Below are positions 7,571 through 15,639 of a stretch of DNA of 19,238 nt, piece by piece. Origin of the DNA: Veillonellaceae bacterium SB90 (lineage in GTDB: Bacteria > Bacillota > Negativicutes > Selenomonadales > Selenomonadaceae); assembly GCA_902364065.1 (NCBI GenBank), contig CABJCJ010000031.1:1-19238 (forward strand), read 5' to 3'. Numbering within the stretch: the first letter of the stretch is position 1; the number at the start of each line of letters is the position of its first letter. The notes under the pieces were generated by a model, which worked only from the letters and a program-made list of their open reading frames with translations, did not search any database and had not been told where the DNA came from. The position numbers and the translations under genes are program-made.

Positions 7571-8548
7571 TCACCTTATACCAAACTTCCGTACTTCTTC
7601 TCGAATAATACTTAATATTTTAGAAAACATCCAGTGGGGAATAAATGGCATCAGTAATTCAAATAATGTAACACCAGGTCGGACTTTAATAAACTGACAC
7701 ATACGGAAAAAAGTTTTGAGCCCAGGATATTTAGCATAGGCTACTCTTGCTTCAATCCACATGCCTTCTTTTTGATAGTCTTTCCAATAAGATAAATGAT
7801 TTTGAAGAAAGACAAACAACGCTTTTTCTTTGTTTAATTTCAATCGATAATAATCAGACTTTGTCTTTACTCCATGCAATGTTTGACTATTATTAGTGCC
7901 ATGAATACGATGCTGTAATAAAGAGTCCTGCATATAGAAAAATTTGCCTTTTGTTAAAGCAAACATTTCCAACCACTGGTCATGAAATACCATGTTGGGA
8001 AACGGTAGTGCTGCTTTTGCGATCGAAATAGGCATTGCCATTGCACATCCTATATTCCAATTTTTCACTAAAAAAGTTCCTTTTTGATATTCTATGTCAT
8101 TAAGGATATCTAATCCTGCAGGATAATAATGTTCTTTAACCACATGATTATGATCATCAATCAACTGACATTCACAATGGCAACAGGAACATTCCGGATA
8201 CCCTTCCATAAAAGCAACTGTAACTGAAATCTTGTTCTCTTTCCAAATATCATCCTGGTCACAATAAGCGATGTATTTCCCCTCGGCAGCTTCTGTTAAA
8301 TAGGCAAATGCCTGAGTCACTCCATTGTTTTGTCCATTGTCCAATATTCGGTAAGGAAATTTAGTGATATATTTGGAAACAATCTCGTCACAATGAAATT
8401 CATGAGGGCTGTCATTCCAAATAAGAAGATTTATATGGTCATAGTCCTGCTTGTTGATGGATTCCAATTGCTGCCGGAAAAATTTCAGGTTAGGTTTGTA
8501 AACAGCCATCGCTATAGTGACTTTAGGTAAGTTCTTCATATTCTCCAT
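7571..8548 (-). CDS. family 2 glycosyltransferase (rhamnosyltransferase-like)
   Basis: This 325-residue GT2 enzyme has VTIAMAVYKPN (10-20), the Asp of WNDS (44-47) and the metal-binding DQDD (97-100). The DQDD form and the overall layout resemble rhamnosyl- and other deoxyhexosyltransferases of O-antigen loci, but that specificity is a guess. Its ATG is separated from the stop codon of the radical SAM gene by one base and has no strong ribosome site of its own, so it is probably translated by coupling to that gene. A second Met at residue 4 is the alternative start. Confidence 0.87.
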   Translation of the reverse strand: MENMKNLPKVTIAMAVYKPNLKFFRQQLESINKQDYDHINLLIWNDSPHEFHCDEIVSKYITKFPYRILDNGQNNGVTQAFAYLTEAAEGKYIAYCDQDDIWKENKISVTVAFMEGYPECSCCHCECQLIDDHNHVVKEHYYPAGLDILNDIEYQKGTFLVKNWNIGCAMAMPISIAKAALPFPNMVFHDQWLEMFALTKGKFFYMQDSLLQHRIHGTNNSQTLHGVKTKSDYYRLKLNKEKALFVFLQNHLSYWKDYQKEGMWIEARVAYAKYPGLKTFFRMCQFIKVRPGVTLFELLMPFIPHWMFSKILSIIREEVRKFGIR

Positions 8549-8549
8549 T

Positions 8550-10010
8550 TTATTTAAATAAGAATTTCTTAATCTTCAAAAATGCTTTCAGTGAACGTTT
8601 TAAATCTCGAGGATCTTTAAATCCCATCCATAACCGATGCATGATATATTGAGGACGTAAATAGTATTTCTTACGAGCGTCATCGCAGAATCGCACCATC
8701 TCTTCTCCACTGATGCCAGGAAGATTCAAGACGCAGTTGATTGTCCCATCTTCTTTGACATATTCATCATATTTTCCGTTGATATATCCGTTCTTCTTAG
8801 CCCATGCATATGCCTCGGTTCCCGGGAACGGGAGCAACGGGTAGAACTGCATGGTATCTGTATTCAGTTCGAATGCCAACTTCAAGGTCTCCTGCATCGT
8901 CTCTTTGGTTTCGCCCTCGTTTCCTACCATATAGCAGGCATGAACCAATAAGCCAGCTTTTTTTGCATTCTTGATGTACTTCCGAATCAAATCCAGATTC
9001 GTACCTTTTTTGATATTCCTCAAAATCTGGTCGCTGCCACTTTCAATGCCGGGGATGATCAACCGACAACCAGCTTTTTTCATAATGACCATGGTATCAT
9101 AATCCAAGTTTACTCGGGCATTGCAAAGCCAGGTCATACGTTTAGAAAGGCCTTTATCAATCAACAACTGACAAATATCTCGCACTCGCTTGATGTTTCC
9201 TGTAAATGTATCATCTTCGATAACGATTTCCTTCACATCAGGAAAATTATCCGCAATATACTGGAACTCAGCGACTACATTTTGTGCAGAACGCAACCTG
9301 TACTTATGTCCATGAAGGGTCTGAGGATAAACGCAGAAATTGCAATGTGCCAGACAGCCTCGGCCGGTAAAAATCTGGATTTCAGGATAATAAGAAGCAC
9401 CAAAGAAATAGTCCTTGTAATTCAAATATTCTTTGATGAATTTAGACGCAAAGGGGATTTCATCAAGATCCTCAATATAAGGCATATCGGGGTTCGATTT
9501 AATCGCTCCCTCTTTATCCCGATAGGTCAAGCCCAATACATCCCGATAGTCTTTCCCATCACGAATCCGGCAGGCTACATCTCTCACGATATAGTCAAAT
9601 TCATGGCGGCAAATGGCATCTATACTGTTGCTAAGGCCCAACGTTTCTACTGGTAACGCCGAAGGATGAGTACCTACCAGCAAGGTAACAGCTTCAGGAT
9701 AAGCTTTCTTTACCTCTTCAATGAATTTCACATCACTGTACAAAGATGGCGTACTGGTTTCAAATACAAATAATTTCGTACCTTCTCCATGTTTTTGAAT
9801 AAAATCCATGGATTGAGCGGCATTTAAAGGAGTTGCGGGCGCATCTAGGAATTCTACATCGAATCCGTTCTTTTGGCAAACAGCTGCTGCATAGATCAGC
9901 CAAAGTGGATAATAGAGTGTGCCACTGCGAGTCAACGCCGGGCTGCGATTTTCTCGAGAAAATTTGCCATATTCTGCTTTGAATGGTGGATTCACAAAAA
10001 AGACTTTCAT
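8550..10010 (-). CDS. B12-binding-domain radical SAM protein (HpnJ-like)
   Basis: This 486-residue class B radical SAM enzyme has an N-terminal cobalamin-binding-like domain (FVNPPF at 4-10, LVGTHPSALP at 111-120, without a DxHxxG motif). The radical SAM domain follows, with the iron-sulfur CxxxCxxC cysteines at 219, 223 and 226 and a later IEDDTF stretch. The N-terminal YYPLWL and LDAP stretches recall HpnJ, which acts on the sugar of hopanoid side chains. In a glycan locus it may methylate or rearrange a sugar, but the substrate is unknown. The start at 10010 has AAGGAG 6-7 nt upstream; an upstream in-frame ATG at 10040 would overlap the previous gene and lacks a ribosome site. It is followed after one base by a GT2 gene. 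Confidence 0.88.
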   Translation of the reverse strand: MKVFFVNPPFKAEYGKFSRENRSPALTRSGTLYYPLWLIYAAAVCQKNGFDVEFLDAPATPLNAAQSMDFIQKHGEGTKLFVFETSTPSLYSDVKFIEEVKKAYPEAVTLLVGTHPSALPVETLGLSNSIDAICRHEFDYIVRDVACRIRDGKDYRDVLGLTYRDKEGAIKSNPDMPYIEDLDEIPFASKFIKEYLNYKDYFFGASYYPEIQIFTGRGCLAHCNFCVYPQTLHGHKYRLRSAQNVVAEFQYIADNFPDVKEIVIEDDTFTGNIKRVRDICQLLIDKGLSKRMTWLCNARVNLDYDTMVIMKKAGCRLIIPGIESGSDQILRNIKKGTNLDLIRKYIKNAKKAGLLVHACYMVGNEGETKETMQETLKLAFELNTDTMQFYPLLPFPGTEAYAWAKKNGYINGKYDEYVKEDGTINCVLNLPGISGEEMVRFCDDARKKYYLRPQYIMHRLWMGFKDPRDLKRSLKAFLKIKKFLFK

Positions 10011-10020
10011 TCTATTCTCC

Positions 10021-10848
10021 TTAGTTTTTGTAATGAACATAATCCGGTTTATTGAAATAACAATGATATCGATGGAAGAGATAAAGCAACCCTCTTATAT
10101 GTTCCCAATTGTGTTTGCTAAATACCTTTTTCCTGGACAATCTCTGCCACGCATGGATAATTGAAACATTTTTCGCATAGCACACTCGATACCCATGTTT
10201 CCACGCCCTCATACAGTATTCTACATCTTCAGGGGCATAAAATATATTTTCATCTAAAAGGCCAATTTTTTTGACAAGGCTGGCCTGCATCATCCAGCAG
10301 GCGGACATCAAATACCCTACATTCGTCACATCTTGTATTTTGGGAATCTGTTCTTTCGCAGCCCCTCTTTCTCTCAAGTTTTTTAACGGCAGTACCTTCA
10401 ACACTTTCAAAGAAAGCGTTGGAATTGCCCGTCCCGAGTTCTGAATACTTGCATCCAGTCCTTTTAAAACCGGGCCAATTATCCCGATTGTCGGATCACT
10501 GGCAAGAATTCCCGCCACTTGCATTATAGCCGCTTCATTGACGATTGTGTCAGAATCCAGGACACAAATATATCTGGAATTCTCACAAGCTTTTTTTAAC
10601 CCCATATTCCTGCTGACAGTAGTTCCTCTGTTGATGGATAAACGAATGATTTCAAGACTGGCATGTATCAATTGTCCTTTTATCCGTTCTAACGCAGACA
10701 GGGTACCATCTTGTGAGCCATTATCGATAACATAAATCTTGGTACTGAGCGCTTTGATTGTATCAATCGATTGCAGGCATTTTTCGATATATTTTTCTGA
10801 GTTCCATGTAAGTATAATAAAAGAAATGTCGTATTGCCTGTTTTCCAA
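10021..10848 (-). CDS. family 2 glycosyltransferase (WbbL-like)
   Basis: This GT2 enzyme has SFIILTWNSEKY near the N-terminus, DNGS (42-45) and the metal-binding DSD (98-100), with a C-terminal APEDVEYCMR stretch typical of WbbL-type O-antigen rhamnosyltransferases. Following the initiating transferase directly, it is a good candidate for adding the second sugar to the lipid carrier. I favour the TTG at 10848 (275 residues) because GGAGG lies 8 nt before it and the conserved domain begins at once. A GTG at 10884 would lengthen it by 12 residues and overlap wbaP by 11 nt. It is the first AT-rich gene after wbaP; the composition change lies just upstream of it. Confidence 0.88.
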   Translation of the reverse strand: MENRQYDISFIILTWNSEKYIEKCLQSIDTIKALSTKIYVIDNGSQDGTLSALERIKGQLIHASLEIIRLSINRGTTVSRNMGLKKACENSRYICVLDSDTIVNEAAIMQVAGILASDPTIGIIGPVLKGLDASIQNSGRAIPTLSLKVLKVLPLKNLRERGAAKEQIPKIQDVTNVGYLMSACWMMQASLVKKIGLLDENIFYAPEDVEYCMRAWKHGYRVCYAKNVSIIHAWQRLSRKKVFSKHNWEHIRGLLYLFHRYHCYFNKPDYVHYKN

Positions 10849-10873
10849 CGTTGAATCCTCCAATGCCTGCTTT

Positions 10874-12277
10874 TTAATATGCACCCTTCCCGAAGAATAC
10901 GGCCTTGACGGTCTTTACGAGGTACATAAGGTCGATCCAGACGGACCAGTTGCGGACGTACCAGGTGTCCATGGCGACGCGTTCTTCGTAGGTGGTGTCG
11001 CTGCGGCCGCTGGCCTGCCACATGCCGGTGATGCCGGGCAGGACCATGCTGTACTCGCGGAAGTATTCGCCGTAGCGCTCGATCTCGGCTGTGACGATGG
11101 GCCGCGGGCCGACGAGGCTCATGTCGCCGCGGACGACGTTCCAGAGCTGCGGGAGCTCGTCGAGGCTGGTCTTGCGCAGGAAGGCGCCGAGCTTCGTGAC
11201 GCGCGGGTCGTGCTCGAGCTTGAAGTTGGCTTCCCATTCCTTGCGGGCCTCGGGGTTCTCGGCAAGATATTTCTCGAGGGCCTGCTGAGCGTTTGGGATC
11301 ATGGTCTGGAACTTGTAGCACGGGAAGAGCCGGCCGTTCTTGCCGACGCGCTGGTGCGCGAAGATGACGTGGCCTTTGTTGTTGATGGCGACGACGAGGA
11401 CGAGGCCCATAAGGATCGGCAAGATGGCGATGCTGCCGCAGATGGTGCAGACGAGGTCGAACACGCGCTTGATGGCGCGGTTGCGGCGGCTCGCGAGGTT
11501 GTTTTTCATCGTGAGCATGAGGATCTCTTCGCTGAAGAGGGTCTGTGTCTCGATGCCGGCCATCGGGGTGCCGATGAGGTCGGGCACGAAGGAGATGTTG
11601 CGCACGTAGGGCTGAATCTTCTGGATGAGGTCCTGCAGGGCTTCTTTCTTGAGGCCCGGGGCCGTGATGATGACGTTCTGGATGCCCGAGTCGCGCACGA
11701 TGTGCTCCGCGTCTTTCATTTTACCATAAAGCAGGAATTTTTGTGAGATGCGTTCGGAAATCGGGTGGTCGTCGATGATGCCCGTGATGTCGTAGCGGTA
11801 GCCGAGGTCGCCCTGAAAGAAGCGCAGGACGCGTTCGGCGGTGCGGCCTGCGCCGATGAGGATGACGGGCTCGTAGAAGATGTGTGCTTTCTTGAGGAAG
11901 AGGCGCAGCAGGTAGCGCACGATGAGCACGGAGAAGATGACGAAGATGCAGAACAGGCCGGCATAGATGCGCGAGAGCGCGATGCTTTCCTTGAACAGGA
12001 AGAGCAGGATGATGCAGCTCACGATGCCGTATACGACGGCGCAAAAGCCTTTGCGGACGGCGTCGAGCATGGGCTGCATCTTCGTGTAGGCGTGGGCCTG
12101 TGCGAGGAAGACGAAGAAGATGAGCGGCACCCAGAGGTAGATGTACTGAGCGGGTATGGTGTAGACGACATTCCAGTTGCGGCACCAGAGGGCCAGTTTT
12201 TCCGCCCCGACGATGGCCAGGTAGTCGGCCAGGACAAAGACGAGCGGCGCCAGATAGCGTATGTATTTTCTATTCAC
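10874..12277 (-). CDS. wbaP: undecaprenyl-phosphate sugar phosphotransferase, WbaP type
   Basis: This integral membrane enzyme starts repeat-unit synthesis by moving a sugar-1-phosphate (galactose in classical WbaP) from a UDP-sugar to undecaprenyl phosphate. Four hydrophobic segments fill roughly the first 125 residues. A middle domain with the Rossmann-like [11 protein letters not shown] (138-148) follows. The catalytic domain has a re-entrant helix (about 272-300), YKFQTM (321-326), SLDELPQ with the catalytic Asp-Glu pair (373-374), and VGPRP (389-393). The start is GTG at 12277, 7 nt after GGAGAGG; another GTG at 12304 has no ribosome site. At 467 residues it is full length. Unlike all the glycan genes that follow, it has the GC-rich composition of the polyamine region. 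Tandem promoters precede it, so it probably heads the glycan operon. Confidence 0.93.
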   Translation of the reverse strand: MNRKYIRYLAPLVFVLADYLAIVGAEKLALWCRNWNVVYTIPAQYIYLWVPLIFFVFLAQAHAYTKMQPMLDAVRKGFCAVVYGIVSCIILLFLFKESIALSRIYAGLFCIFVIFSVLIVRYLLRLFLKKAHIFYEPVILIGAGRTAERVLRFFQGDLGYRYDITGIIDDHPISERISQKFLLYGKMKDAEHIVRDSGIQNVIITAPGLKKEALQDLIQKIQPYVRNISFVPDLIGTPMAGIETQTLFSEEILMLTMKNNLASRRNRAIKRVFDLVCTICGSIAILPILMGLVLVVAINNKGHVIFAHQRVGKNGRLFPCYKFQTMIPNAQQALEKYLAENPEARKEWEANFKLEHDPRVTKLGAFLRKTSLDELPQLWNVVRGDMSLVGPRPIVTAEIERYGEYFREYSMVLPGITGMWQASGRSDTTYEERVAMDTWYVRNWSVWIDLMYLVKTVKAVFFGKGAY

Positions 12278-12396
12278 TTCGGTACCTCTCCCCTTTGCAA
12301 ACACGGATCAGCAAGAATGGCTGCTGCTGTTTCGTATGGATATATGTAGGATTCAATGGAGTGATTCCCCCTTATCGCTCATTGGTGATTTTTCAT

Positions 12397-12441
12397 AGTA
12401 TACACGAATCTTATTATATGGCAAAAATGCAGCGATAGCAA
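12397..12441 (-). promoter_or_regulatory. tandem overlapping promoters upstream of wbaP
   Basis: Two sigma-70-like promoters overlap in an AT-rich island of this GC-rich region. The first has TTGCTA (12436-12441), a 17-nt spacer and TATAAT (12413-12418). The second has TTGCCA (12419-12424), a 16-nt spacer and TATACT (12397-12402). The -10 box of the first lies inside the spacer of the second, so they should exclude each other. Both give leaders of roughly 110-130 nt before the wbaP GTG. No JUMPstart/ops element was seen in the leader. The remainder of the 297-nt space between wbaP and the RhuM gene holds only the inverted repeat listed next. Confidence 0.6.
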
Positions 12442-12520
12442 GGCATTTCGGCGAGGGAACGCGCAGTTGTAACAGTGTATTCAAACCTTTGTTCTATACC
12501 TTTCTCTTGCCTGTGGGGAT

Positions 12521-12564
12521 AGCAACAGCCCGCCTTTGGCAGGGGACCAGGGCGGGCTGTTGCT
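12521..12564 (-). terminator. perfect 14-bp inverted repeat just past the RhuM gene
   Basis: Arms 12521-12534 and 12551-12564 are perfectly complementary and GC-rich (core CAGCCCGCC/GGCGGGCTG), with a 16-nt loop, beginning 10 nt after the RhuM stop codon. Position and strength fit a transcription end for the polyamine-RhuM unit. However, no T-run follows on either strand, so it may need Rho or act mainly in RNA stabilisation. Confidence 0.55.
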
Positions 12565-12574
12565 TGTGGTGCTG

Positions 12575-13582
12575 TTATGGCTTGCGGTGCTTGATTTCGG
12601 GGATTTCTCTTTCGAGTTCAGCGAAGTCGTCGGCGTCGGCCTGCAGGGATTCGGCTTGCTTGCGGCGGGCGTCGAATTCGACGTAGGTGTCCGTGACGTA
12701 GCGGACCATTTCGTCATGGGAGTGGCTGCCGCGGCCGGCAAGGATGGGAATGCCGTGGTCCTCGAGGAGCTTGTCCACGGTGCCGCGCCAGTAGGCGAGC
12801 GTCAGGTCTTTGCGCATTTTGGCGCGCAGTTCGGCGCTTTCGAGGAAGATGGTGACGAGACGGTTGAGCGTGTCGATCTCGTCTGCCGTCAGGTAGTTCT
12901 TGGCGATGATGATGTCGCTTTTGCGCACGATGCTCCCCTTCCAGGACGTGAGTGCCATGTTCTGCCTGGCGGCGTCGGCACGCGCGATGATGAGGTCGGC
13001 GGCGGTCTGGCCGGTCACGCCGTAGATGAGTTTGTTCTGGACTTCGGCAAAGAAGAGCTGCGTGGCGCGGTCTGTCTTGTCGTAGTCGGAGGAAAGGGCG
13101 AAAAGGTCGCGGAGTTTCTGGTAGAAGCGCTTTTCGCTGGCCCGGATGTCGCGGATCCGCGCGAGGAGTTCGTCGAAGTAGTCCGGGCGGCCGTCGGGGT
13201 TCTTCAGGCGTTCATCGTCGATGACGAAGCCTTTTTGCAGGTATTCTTTGAGTGTCGTGTTCGCCCAGCGGCGGAATTGGGTGCCGCGCGGGGAACGGAC
13301 GCGGAAGCCGACGGCGAGGATGGCATCGAGGCTGTAAAAGGGCAGTTCACGTTTTACAGAACGTGTTCCCTCTTGGCGAACCTGTAAGAATTTCTTACAG
13401 GTTGCCTTCTCGTCCAATTCGCCATCTTTATAGATGGTTTGGAGATGTGCGTTCACGTTCGGACGGGTACACTGGAACAGTTCGGCCATCTGTGCCTGTG
13501 TCATCCAGACCGTGCCGTCGTTGGCGTAGAGCTTGACGCTGGCGGCGCCGTCGTCCGTGTTGTAGATGATGATATTGTCCAT
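12575..13582 (-). CDS. rhuM: RhuM family protein
   Basis: This 335-residue protein matches the RhuM family (first named in Salmonella pathogenicity island 3), whose molecular function is not established. The N-terminal part has a WMTQAQMAELF...PNVNAHL helix-turn-helix-like segment (26-45). It is followed by the family hallmark FYSLDAILAVGFRVRS...FRRWA (about 81-107), reminiscent of phage anti-repressor (KilA-N/BRO-type) domains. The C-terminal half is helical. The ATG at 13582 has AGGGAG 5 nt upstream. It lies 46 nt after speB on the same strand, shares that region's GC-richness and ends before a strong inverted repeat, so it is probably the last cistron of the polyamine unit. Relatives are often seen near restriction systems or prophages, none of which is visible beside it. 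Confidence 0.88.
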   Translation of the reverse strand: MDNIIIYNTDDGAASVKLYANDGTVWMTQAQMAELFQCTRPNVNAHLQTIYKDGELDEKATCKKFLQVRQEGTRSVKRELPFYSLDAILAVGFRVRSPRGTQFRRWANTTLKEYLQKGFVIDDERLKNPDGRPDYFDELLARIRDIRASEKRFYQKLRDLFALSSDYDKTDRATQLFFAEVQNKLIYGVTGQTAADLIIARADAARQNMALTSWKGSIVRKSDIIIAKNYLTADEIDTLNRLVTIFLESAELRAKMRKDLTLAYWRGTVDKLLEDHGIPILAGRGSHSHDEMVRYVTDTYVEFDARRKQAESLQADADDFAELEREIPEIKHRKP

Positions 13583-13628
13583 TTTTACTCCCTATACACA
13601 AACTATCTTCCCCCCCACTCTCCCCGGC

Positions 13629-14525
13629 TCAGAGCTGTTCGGGTTTGAGGAAGGGCTTTTCGAGGCAGAGGAGCATTTCGCGCAGGATTTTGAGGGCGGT
13701 GGCGGTGGAGGCGCCGCTTGGGTCGAGGGGCGGCGAGAGCTCGACGAGGTCGCAGCCGACGATGTTGCAGCCGCGGATGACCTGGAGTGCGGCGCGCAGG
13801 AGTTCCTGGAAGGTGACGCCGCCGGCTTCGGGGGTGCCGGTGCCGGGGAAGCACGAGGGGTCCAGGACGTCAAGATCAATGGTGAAGTAGACGGGGCGTC
13901 CGCGGAGTGCGGCGATGGTTTCCTGGAGGCCCGTGAAGTTGAATTTCTGGATGTGGGTGTGGCCCTCCCTGCTCCAGTACCATTCGGCGCGTTCGCCGCT
14001 CCTTATACCGAACTGGTGGATGCGTCCGTCGCCGAGGAGGTCCCAGAGGCGGCGGATGACGGTGGCGTGCGAGAGGTGGTTGCCGAGGTATTCGTCGCGC
14101 AGATCGGTGTGGGCGTCAAAGTGGATGACGCAAAGGTCGTCATAGGCGGCGTGGACGGCTTTGACGGCGGGCAGGGTCACGAGGTGTTCGCCGCCCAGGA
14201 GGAACGGCAGTTTATGGTCCTCCACCACCCTCCTGGCAAATTCCTCGATACCGTTGAGCGCGCGCGGCGTGTCACCGAAGCAGAGTTCAAGGTCGCCGCC
14301 GTCGAAGATTTTGGCGTCTTCAAGGTCCATGTCCTGATACGGGCTGTAGGTTTCGAGGCCGTAGGATTCGGCGCGCATCGTGCGGCTCGCGAAGCGCGTG
14401 CCGGGGCGGTAGGATGTGGTCGAGTCGAAGGGCGCGCCGTACAGGACGATGCGGCTTGCTTCGTATTCCGTTTCGCAGCCGAGGAAGGTTTCGATATTAC
14501 GGTTCAATGGGTTCTGGTTCGACAT
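13629..14525 (-). CDS. speB: agmatinase (ureohydrolase)
   Basis: This cytoplasmic Mn-dependent ureohydrolase cleaves agmatine to putrescine and urea. All expected metal ligands are visible: His114 in GGEH, Asp137, His139 and Asp141 in DAHTD, and Asp217 and Asp219 in IDLDVLDP. The GTGTPEAGG loop follows, and the length (298 residues) is typical. The ATG at 14525 lies inside speE, giving a 29-nt overlap in another frame; GGAG about 10 nt upstream supports it, and coupling to speE translation is likely. With arginine decarboxylase encoded nearby, agmatinase is preferred over arginase, formimidoylglutamase or guanidinobutyrase, though the family alone does not settle this. Confidence 0.92.
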   Translation of the reverse strand: MSNQNPLNRNIETFLGCETEYEASRIVLYGAPFDSTTSYRPGTRFASRTMRAESYGLETYSPYQDMDLEDAKIFDGGDLELCFGDTPRALNGIEEFARRVVEDHKLPFLLGGEHLVTLPAVKAVHAAYDDLCVIHFDAHTDLRDEYLGNHLSHATVIRRLWDLLGDGRIHQFGIRSGERAEWYWSREGHTHIQKFNFTGLQETIAALRGRPVYFTIDLDVLDPSCFPGTGTPEAGGVTFQELLRAALQVIRGCNIVGCDLVELSPPLDPSGASTATALKILREMLLCLEKPFLKPEQL

Positions 14526-15366
14526 CGCGGAGCATCTCCTCTACGTAGTTTGGCAGGGCGAAGGCGCCTGCGTGCAGCTGGGTGTTGTAGTAACGGGTAT
14601 TGAGTCCGAGGGCGTTCCAGCGGACCCAGTTGACGTCTTTGACGGGGTGGCGGTTTTTCGAGGCAAAGCCGAAGAGCCAGTGGCCCGAGGGGTAAGTCGG
14701 GATGTGGGCCTGGTAGACGCGGCTTATGGGGAAGGAATCGACGATGCGTTTGTGGGCGCGCTGCATGGCGTAGGCGTCCTGGGTGTAGAAGGGGCTTTCG
14801 TGCTGGTTGACCATGATGCCGTCGTCGTGCAGGGCCTTGTAGCAGTTGCCGTAGAATTCCTTGGTGAAAAGGCCTTCGCCCGGGCCGAAGGGGTCGGTCG
14901 AGTCGACGATGATGAGGTCGTAGGCGTCTTCGCAGTGGCGGACGAATTTGAGGCCGTCTTCGTAGTGGATGGTGAGGCGCGGGTCGCCGAGACAGCCGGC
15001 GGTCTGCGGCAGGTATTTACGGCAGACTTCGACGACGAGTTCGTCGATCTCGACGAGGTCGATGTGTTCGATGGCCGGGTAGCGCAAAAGTTCGCGGACG
15101 GTGCCGCCGTCGCCGCCGCCGATGACGAGGACGCGCCGGGCGTCGGGGTTGACGCACATGGGGACGTGCGTGATCATTTCGTGGTAGATGAATTCGTCTT
15201 TTTCGGTGAGCATCATGTAGCCGTCAAGGGTCAGGAAGCGGCCGAATTCGCGCGAGTCGAAGATGTCGATGCGCTGGAATTCGCTTTTGCCGGAGTAGAG
15301 CTGGCGGTCTACTTTGATGGAGAGTTTGACGTTTTTGGTGTGGTTTTCGGTGAACCAGAGTTCCAT
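14497..15366 (-). CDS. speE: spermidine synthase
   Basis: This 289-residue putrescine aminopropyltransferase uses decarboxylated SAM made through SpeD. It has the N-terminal beta domain with LDGYMMLTEKDEFIYHEM (47-64), the nucleotide-binding loop GGGDGG (83-88), VEID (105-108) and the catalytic-loop DSTDP (155-159, Asp158) followed by GPGEGLF. Length and motif order match bacterial SpeE closely. The ATG at 15366 has AAGGAG 5 nt upstream. It is separated from speA by 390 nt of repeats, so it may have its own promoter; only a weak candidate (TGTGAA, 16 nt, TACACT) was found. Its 3' end overlaps speB. Confidence 0.96.
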   Translation of the reverse strand: MELWFTENHTKNVKLSIKVDRQLYSGKSEFQRIDIFDSREFGRFLTLDGYMMLTEKDEFIYHEMITHVPMCVNPDARRVLVIGGGDGGTVRELLRYPAIEHIDLVEIDELVVEVCRKYLPQTAGCLGDPRLTIHYEDGLKFVRHCEDAYDLIIVDSTDPFGPGEGLFTKEFYGNCYKALHDDGIMVNQHESPFYTQDAYAMQRAHKRIVDSFPISRVYQAHIPTYPSGHWLFGFASKNRHPVKDVNWVRWNALGLNTRYYNTQLHAGAFALPNYVEEMLRDVEPEPIEP

Positions 15367-15425
15367 ATGGGCTCCTTTCGTAGAGTGTAAGCGTTCCGTT
15401 CGATTTTCACATAGCGGTAAAGGGA

Positions 15426-15589
15426 TTGCCTGCAGGCTCCCCTATCGGCCCTGCGGGCCACGCCCGGGGATGCCACTGGCATCCCGCTCCTGCGGAGCCC
15501 CCCCAAAGGGGGAAGCTAAGCCTTCCCCTCTGGGGAAGGTGGCAGCCGCAGGCTGGCGGAAGGGGCGACTGCTCGCAGCCTAGTGTCGG
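15426..15589. repeat. multi-hairpin repeat unit A1
   Basis: Six perfect stems with 3-nt loops follow one another: GGCCC/GGGCC (15447-15459), GGGATGCC/GGCATCCC (15467-15485), GCTCC/GGAGC (15486-15498), CCCCC/GGGGG (15500-15512), CCTTCCCC/GGGGAAGG (15521-15539) and CAGCC/GGCTG (15543-15555). The loops are TGC, ACT, TGC, AAA, TCT and GCA. A short tail containing GGGCGACTGCTC follows. It is nearly identical to unit B1. Confidence 0.95.
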
Positions 15590-15629
15590 CACGCTGAAAA
15601 CGGAATCTTAAGATCCGCCTTTCAGTGCG
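15590..15629. repeat. 40-nt hairpin element, copy i
   Basis: Ten-nt arms CACGCTGAAA and TTTCAGTGCG flank a 20-nt loop that contains an ATCTTAAGAT palindrome. Eight of ten positions pair normally and one is a wobble. The same arms, loop length and loop core recur at 17265, 17480 and 17689. Confidence 0.85.
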
Positions 15630-15639
15630 CAACGAAGAG

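Noticed and set aside
12278..12396. JUMPstart/ops (RfaH) element in the wbaP leader
   Set aside because: I looked for GGCGGTAGC-type sequence and did not find it; only the ribosome site and a minor 5-bp stem are present.
10739..13387. Plus-strand open frames opposite wbaP and the RhuM gene
   Set aside because: Low-complexity acidic and Ala/Val-rich translations with no motifs, antisense to well-supported genes.
13381..13401. 21-nt palindrome (10-bp arms, 1-nt centre) inside the RhuM gene
   Set aside because: It encodes CKKFLQ in frame, and that stretch looks like normal family sequence; no second copy was seen, so it is probably a coding coincidence.
13566..14603. Long plus-strand open frame opposite speB, rich in Val, Ala, Gly and Asp
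   Set aside because: It is antisense to a gene with all its catalytic residues, runs across the speB-speE border and has no recognisable motif. GC-rich codons leave the opposite frame open.
14416..15390. Plus-strand open frame of about 320 codons opposite speE
   Set aside because: Same GC-driven artefact; composition dominated by Val, Asp, Glu and Ala with no domain, and speE is certain.
15309..15611. Small open frames inside the repeats, such as peptides with GKVAAAG or PSPLGK
   Set aside because: They are translations of the hairpin repeat itself, recur at every copy in several frames, and lack ribosome sites.
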